From contig NZ_MSXV01000024.1 of assembly GCF_001945395.1 (NCBI RefSeq), positions 1 to 43,772 of the forward strand: a stretch of 43,772 nucleotides of DNA, read 5' to 3'. The stretch is from Pseudomonas sp. PA15(2017) (GTDB taxonomy: Bacteria; Pseudomonadota; Gammaproteobacteria; Pseudomonadales; Pseudomonadaceae). Below the pieces are notes generated by a model. That model was not told where the DNA came from, did no database searches, and worked only from the letters and a program-made list of their open reading frames with translations. Each line of letters starts with the position of its first letter. Positions within the stretch are counted from its first letter, which is position 1. A program made the position numbers and the translations under genes. Positions 42,007 through 43,772 of this stretch are shown piece after piece.

Positions 42007-43564
42007 CTCGAATCCGTTGCTGGTCGCCCTGCTCCCGCTGGTGGATGACCTGTCCCGCGAGCTCCCTGAGCGTGAACGCTATCGGCGTCTGCTCGCTGCA
42101 TTGCGGCTGCTGTTTCCCTGTGACGCGGTGGCGCTGCTCAGGCTCGACGGCGGCGTGCTGGTGCCGCTGTCCGTGGAGGGGCTGAGTGCCGACACCATGG
42201 GCCGGCGCTTCAAGGTGAGCGAGCATCCACGCCTGTATGAGCTGCTGCAGCACCGTGGGCCTACCCGATTCGCCGCCGACTGCGAACTGCCCGACCCCTA
42301 CGATGGTTTGCTGGAAGGGCAGCATGGGCACCTGGAAGTGCATGACTGCCTGGGCTGTCCGCTTTATGTGAAGGAGCAGCTCTGGGGGTTGCTGACCCTG
42401 GACTCGCTGCAGTCGAGCAGCTTCGGTCGTGTCGACCTGGGCATGCTGGAAGCCTTCGCCAGTCTCGCGGCAGCGACCGTGGCGGCCAGTGAGCGCATTT
42501 CCCTGCTCATGGGCCGTGTCGAAGACGAGCAACGCCGCGCTGACCTTTATAAGCAAGCAGCTGCGGCCATGCGGCCCAGAGAAATGATCGGCCAGAGCCC
42601 GCGGCACAAAGCGCTGGTGCAGGAGATAGAGCTGGTCGGCAGCAGTGACCTGACGGTGCTGATCGGCGGCGAGACAGGGGTGGGCAAGGAACTGGTGGCC
42701 GAGGCGCTGCATGGGGCTTCGGCCCGCGCCTCGCGGCCCATGGTCAGCATCAACTGTGCGGCGTTGCCGGATACTCTGGTAGAGAGTGAGTTGTTCGGTC
42801 ACGTGCGCGGTGCATTTTCGGGAGCGCTCAGCGAGCGGCGTGGCAAGTTCGAACTGGCTGACGGTGCCACCCTATTTCTCGATGAGGTAGGTGAGCTGCC
42901 TCTGGCGGTGCAATCCAAGCTGCTGCGGGTACTGCAGAGCGGACAACTGCAGCGTGTGGGGTCGGATCGCGAGCACAGGGTGGACGTTCGTGTGCTGGCG
43001 GCTACCAACCGCGACCTGGCCGAAGAAGTGCGTGCCGGGCGCTTTCGTGCCGATCTCTATCACCGCCTGAGCGTCTACCCGCTCAAGGTGCCGGCCCTGC
43101 GTGAGCGCGGGCGCGACGTGCTGCTACTGGCAGGTTACTTCCTCGAAGACAACCGTGCGCGCCTGGGGCTACGCAGCCTGCGTCTTGCGCCGAATGTGCA
43201 GAAGACGCTGCTGCAGCATGACTGGCCGGGCAATGTCCGAGAGTTGGAACACCTGATCGGTCGTGCCGCAATCAAGGCGCTGTCGGCCTGTGTCGAGCGT
43301 CCGCAGATACTGACCATCGACAGCCGTGCGCTGGATCTGCATCCCGCACATCGCACCTATATAGAAGAAGAGGTGAGTGAAGCGGGCGAGTCAGAGGTGC
43401 CGTCAGTGGGGCAGTCGCTTCGTGATTCGGTGGATGACTACCAGCGACGCCTCATAGAAGCAGCGCTCGATCGCCACGCCGGGCGCTGGGCGGATGTCGC
43501 GCGCGAGCTGGCAGTCGATCGGGCCAACCTGCAGCGACTAGCCAGGCGGCTGGGCCTGAAATAG
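42002..43564 (+). CDS. norR: NO-responsive sigma-54 activator NorR
   Basis: A 520-aa transcription activator that senses NO at a non-haem iron in its GAF domain (about 1-170; the conserved DPYDGL is at 98-103) and drives the hmp-nnrS promoter. AAA+ domain: Walker A GETGVGKE (223-230), Walker B LFLDE (291-295), and the sigma-54-contact loop GAFSGA (270-275, usual GAFTGA). The C-terminal Fis-type HTH ([24 protein letters not shown]) completes it. ATG 42002 is used because it gives the family N-terminus; an ATG 45 nt upstream would lie across a NorR site. It is divergent from hmp (158 nt). Confidence 0.94.
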   Translation: MTSNPLLVALLPLVDDLSRELPERERYRRLLAALRLLFPCDAVALLRLDGGVLVPLSVEGLSADTMGRRFKVSEHPRLYELLQHRGPTRFAADCELPDPYDGLLEGQHGHLEVHDCLGCPLYVKEQLWGLLTLDSLQSSSFGRVDLGMLEAFASLAAATVAASERISLLMGRVEDEQRRADLYKQAAAAMRPREMIGQSPRHKALVQEIELVGSSDLTVLIGGETGVGKELVAEALHGASARASRPMVSINCAALPDTLVESELFGHVRGAFSGALSERRGKFELADGATLFLDEVGELPLAVQSKLLRVLQSGQLQRVGSDREHRVDVRVLAATNRDLAEEVRAGRFRADLYHRLSVYPLKVPALRERGRDVLLLAGYFLEDNRARLGLRSLRLAPNVQKTLLQHDWPGNVRELEHLIGRAAIKALSACVERPQILTIDSRALDLHPAHRTYIEEEVSEAGESEVPSVGQSLRDSVDDYQRRLIEAALDRHAGRWADVARELAVDRANLQRLARRLGLK

Positions 43565-43608
43565 GCCTGTTCGGGTTGCTGCTTATATAAAGGGAGCCCG
43601 TCAGGCAG

Positions 43609-43664
43609 CTTTATTTCAATTAGATGAAATAAACGGTTGACCTGATTTCGTGGAGGCCTATAAT
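43609..43664 (+). promoter_or_regulatory. Strong sigma-70 promoter with UP element
   Basis: A/T-rich UP-like stretch at 43609-43634, -35 TTGACC (43637-43642), 16-bp spacer, perfect -10 TATAAT (43659-43664) and a GC-type discriminator (GCGCAC). It looks like a stable-RNA promoter; no ORF follows in the window. Confidence 0.75.
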
Positions 43665-43715
43665 GCGCACCACTTCCGGCGCGGCCTGATCTGAAAACTC
43701 CTTGTAGATCAACGA

Positions 43716-43772
43716 GTTAGATTAAAATAAAGGTTGCACGGACGGCGAATTCGAGTAGAATGCGCCGGCATC
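43716..43772 (+). promoter_or_regulatory. Second tandem promoter, GC-rich discriminator
   Basis: A/T-rich 43718-43731, -35 TTGCAC (43734-43739), 16-bp spacer, -10 TAGAAT (43756-43761), then GCGCCGGC. The discriminator is of the stringently controlled type. Together with the promoter 97 bp upstream it predicts an rRNA or tRNA operon immediately beyond the right edge. Confidence 0.7.

Overview
The window is chromosomal DNA of a Pseudomonas (GC-rich, typical coding style). From memory, the gene order follows the P. aeruginosa PAO1 block PA0316-PA0350 with gaps and insertions: serA, D-2-hydroxyglutarate dehydrogenase, FAH protein, carO, carP, aaaA, rpiA, ilvA, HAD phosphatase, rppH, ptsP, TSUP transporter, lgt, thyA, glpQ, folA. 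Blocks that lie elsewhere in PAO1 follow: gcdR-gcdH-CoA transferase (like PA0446-PA0448) and the nitric-oxide detoxification genes nnrS-hmp-norR. The abundance of REP-type repeats suggests the mendocina/oleovorans/stutzeri side of the genus, but species cannot be fixed from this window.

Layout: 1-385 repeats and a mobile miniature element; 386-11061 serine synthesis with D-2-hydroxyglutarate recycling, the calcium-regulated carO/carP pair, the M28 aminopeptidase autotransporter aaaA, rpiA and ilvA; 11062-11283 a second, inverted copy of the miniature element; 11289-15920 a four-gene phosphorelay operon in which every gene overlaps the next by 4 nt; 16093-24278 housekeeping genes (HAD phosphatase, rppH, ptsP, TANGO2-like, YjaA-like, TSUP-lgt-thyA); 24295-24934 a REP-associated transposase (RAYT) between two perfect inverted REPs; 24948-27157 LysR/DMT exporter pair; 27330-30719 a four-gene operon around a DUF2868 membrane protein and a DUF3482 GTPase; 30788-35886 glpQ, folA, a PhoD-like phosphatase, a Crp-family regulator and an Mpo1-like protein; 35917-39448 glutarate catabolism; 39445-43564 NO response; 43609-43772 two tandem strong promoters reading off the right edge, probably of an rRNA operon just outside.

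Regulatory sites that can be read directly are a run of TTAAG repeats at exact 11-bp spacing before carO (CarR/BqsR-type box), three GTC-N5-GAC NorR sites with a sigma-54-like promoter before hmp, and a hairpin that buries the Shine-Dalgarno of the DUF2868 gene. The most unusual structural signal is the pair of ~98% identical miniature inverted-repeat elements whose 3-bp target duplications (TTA/TAA) are, in both cases, the stop codon of a neighbouring gene. No CRISPR array, prophage, tRNA or rRNA gene was seen inside the window.
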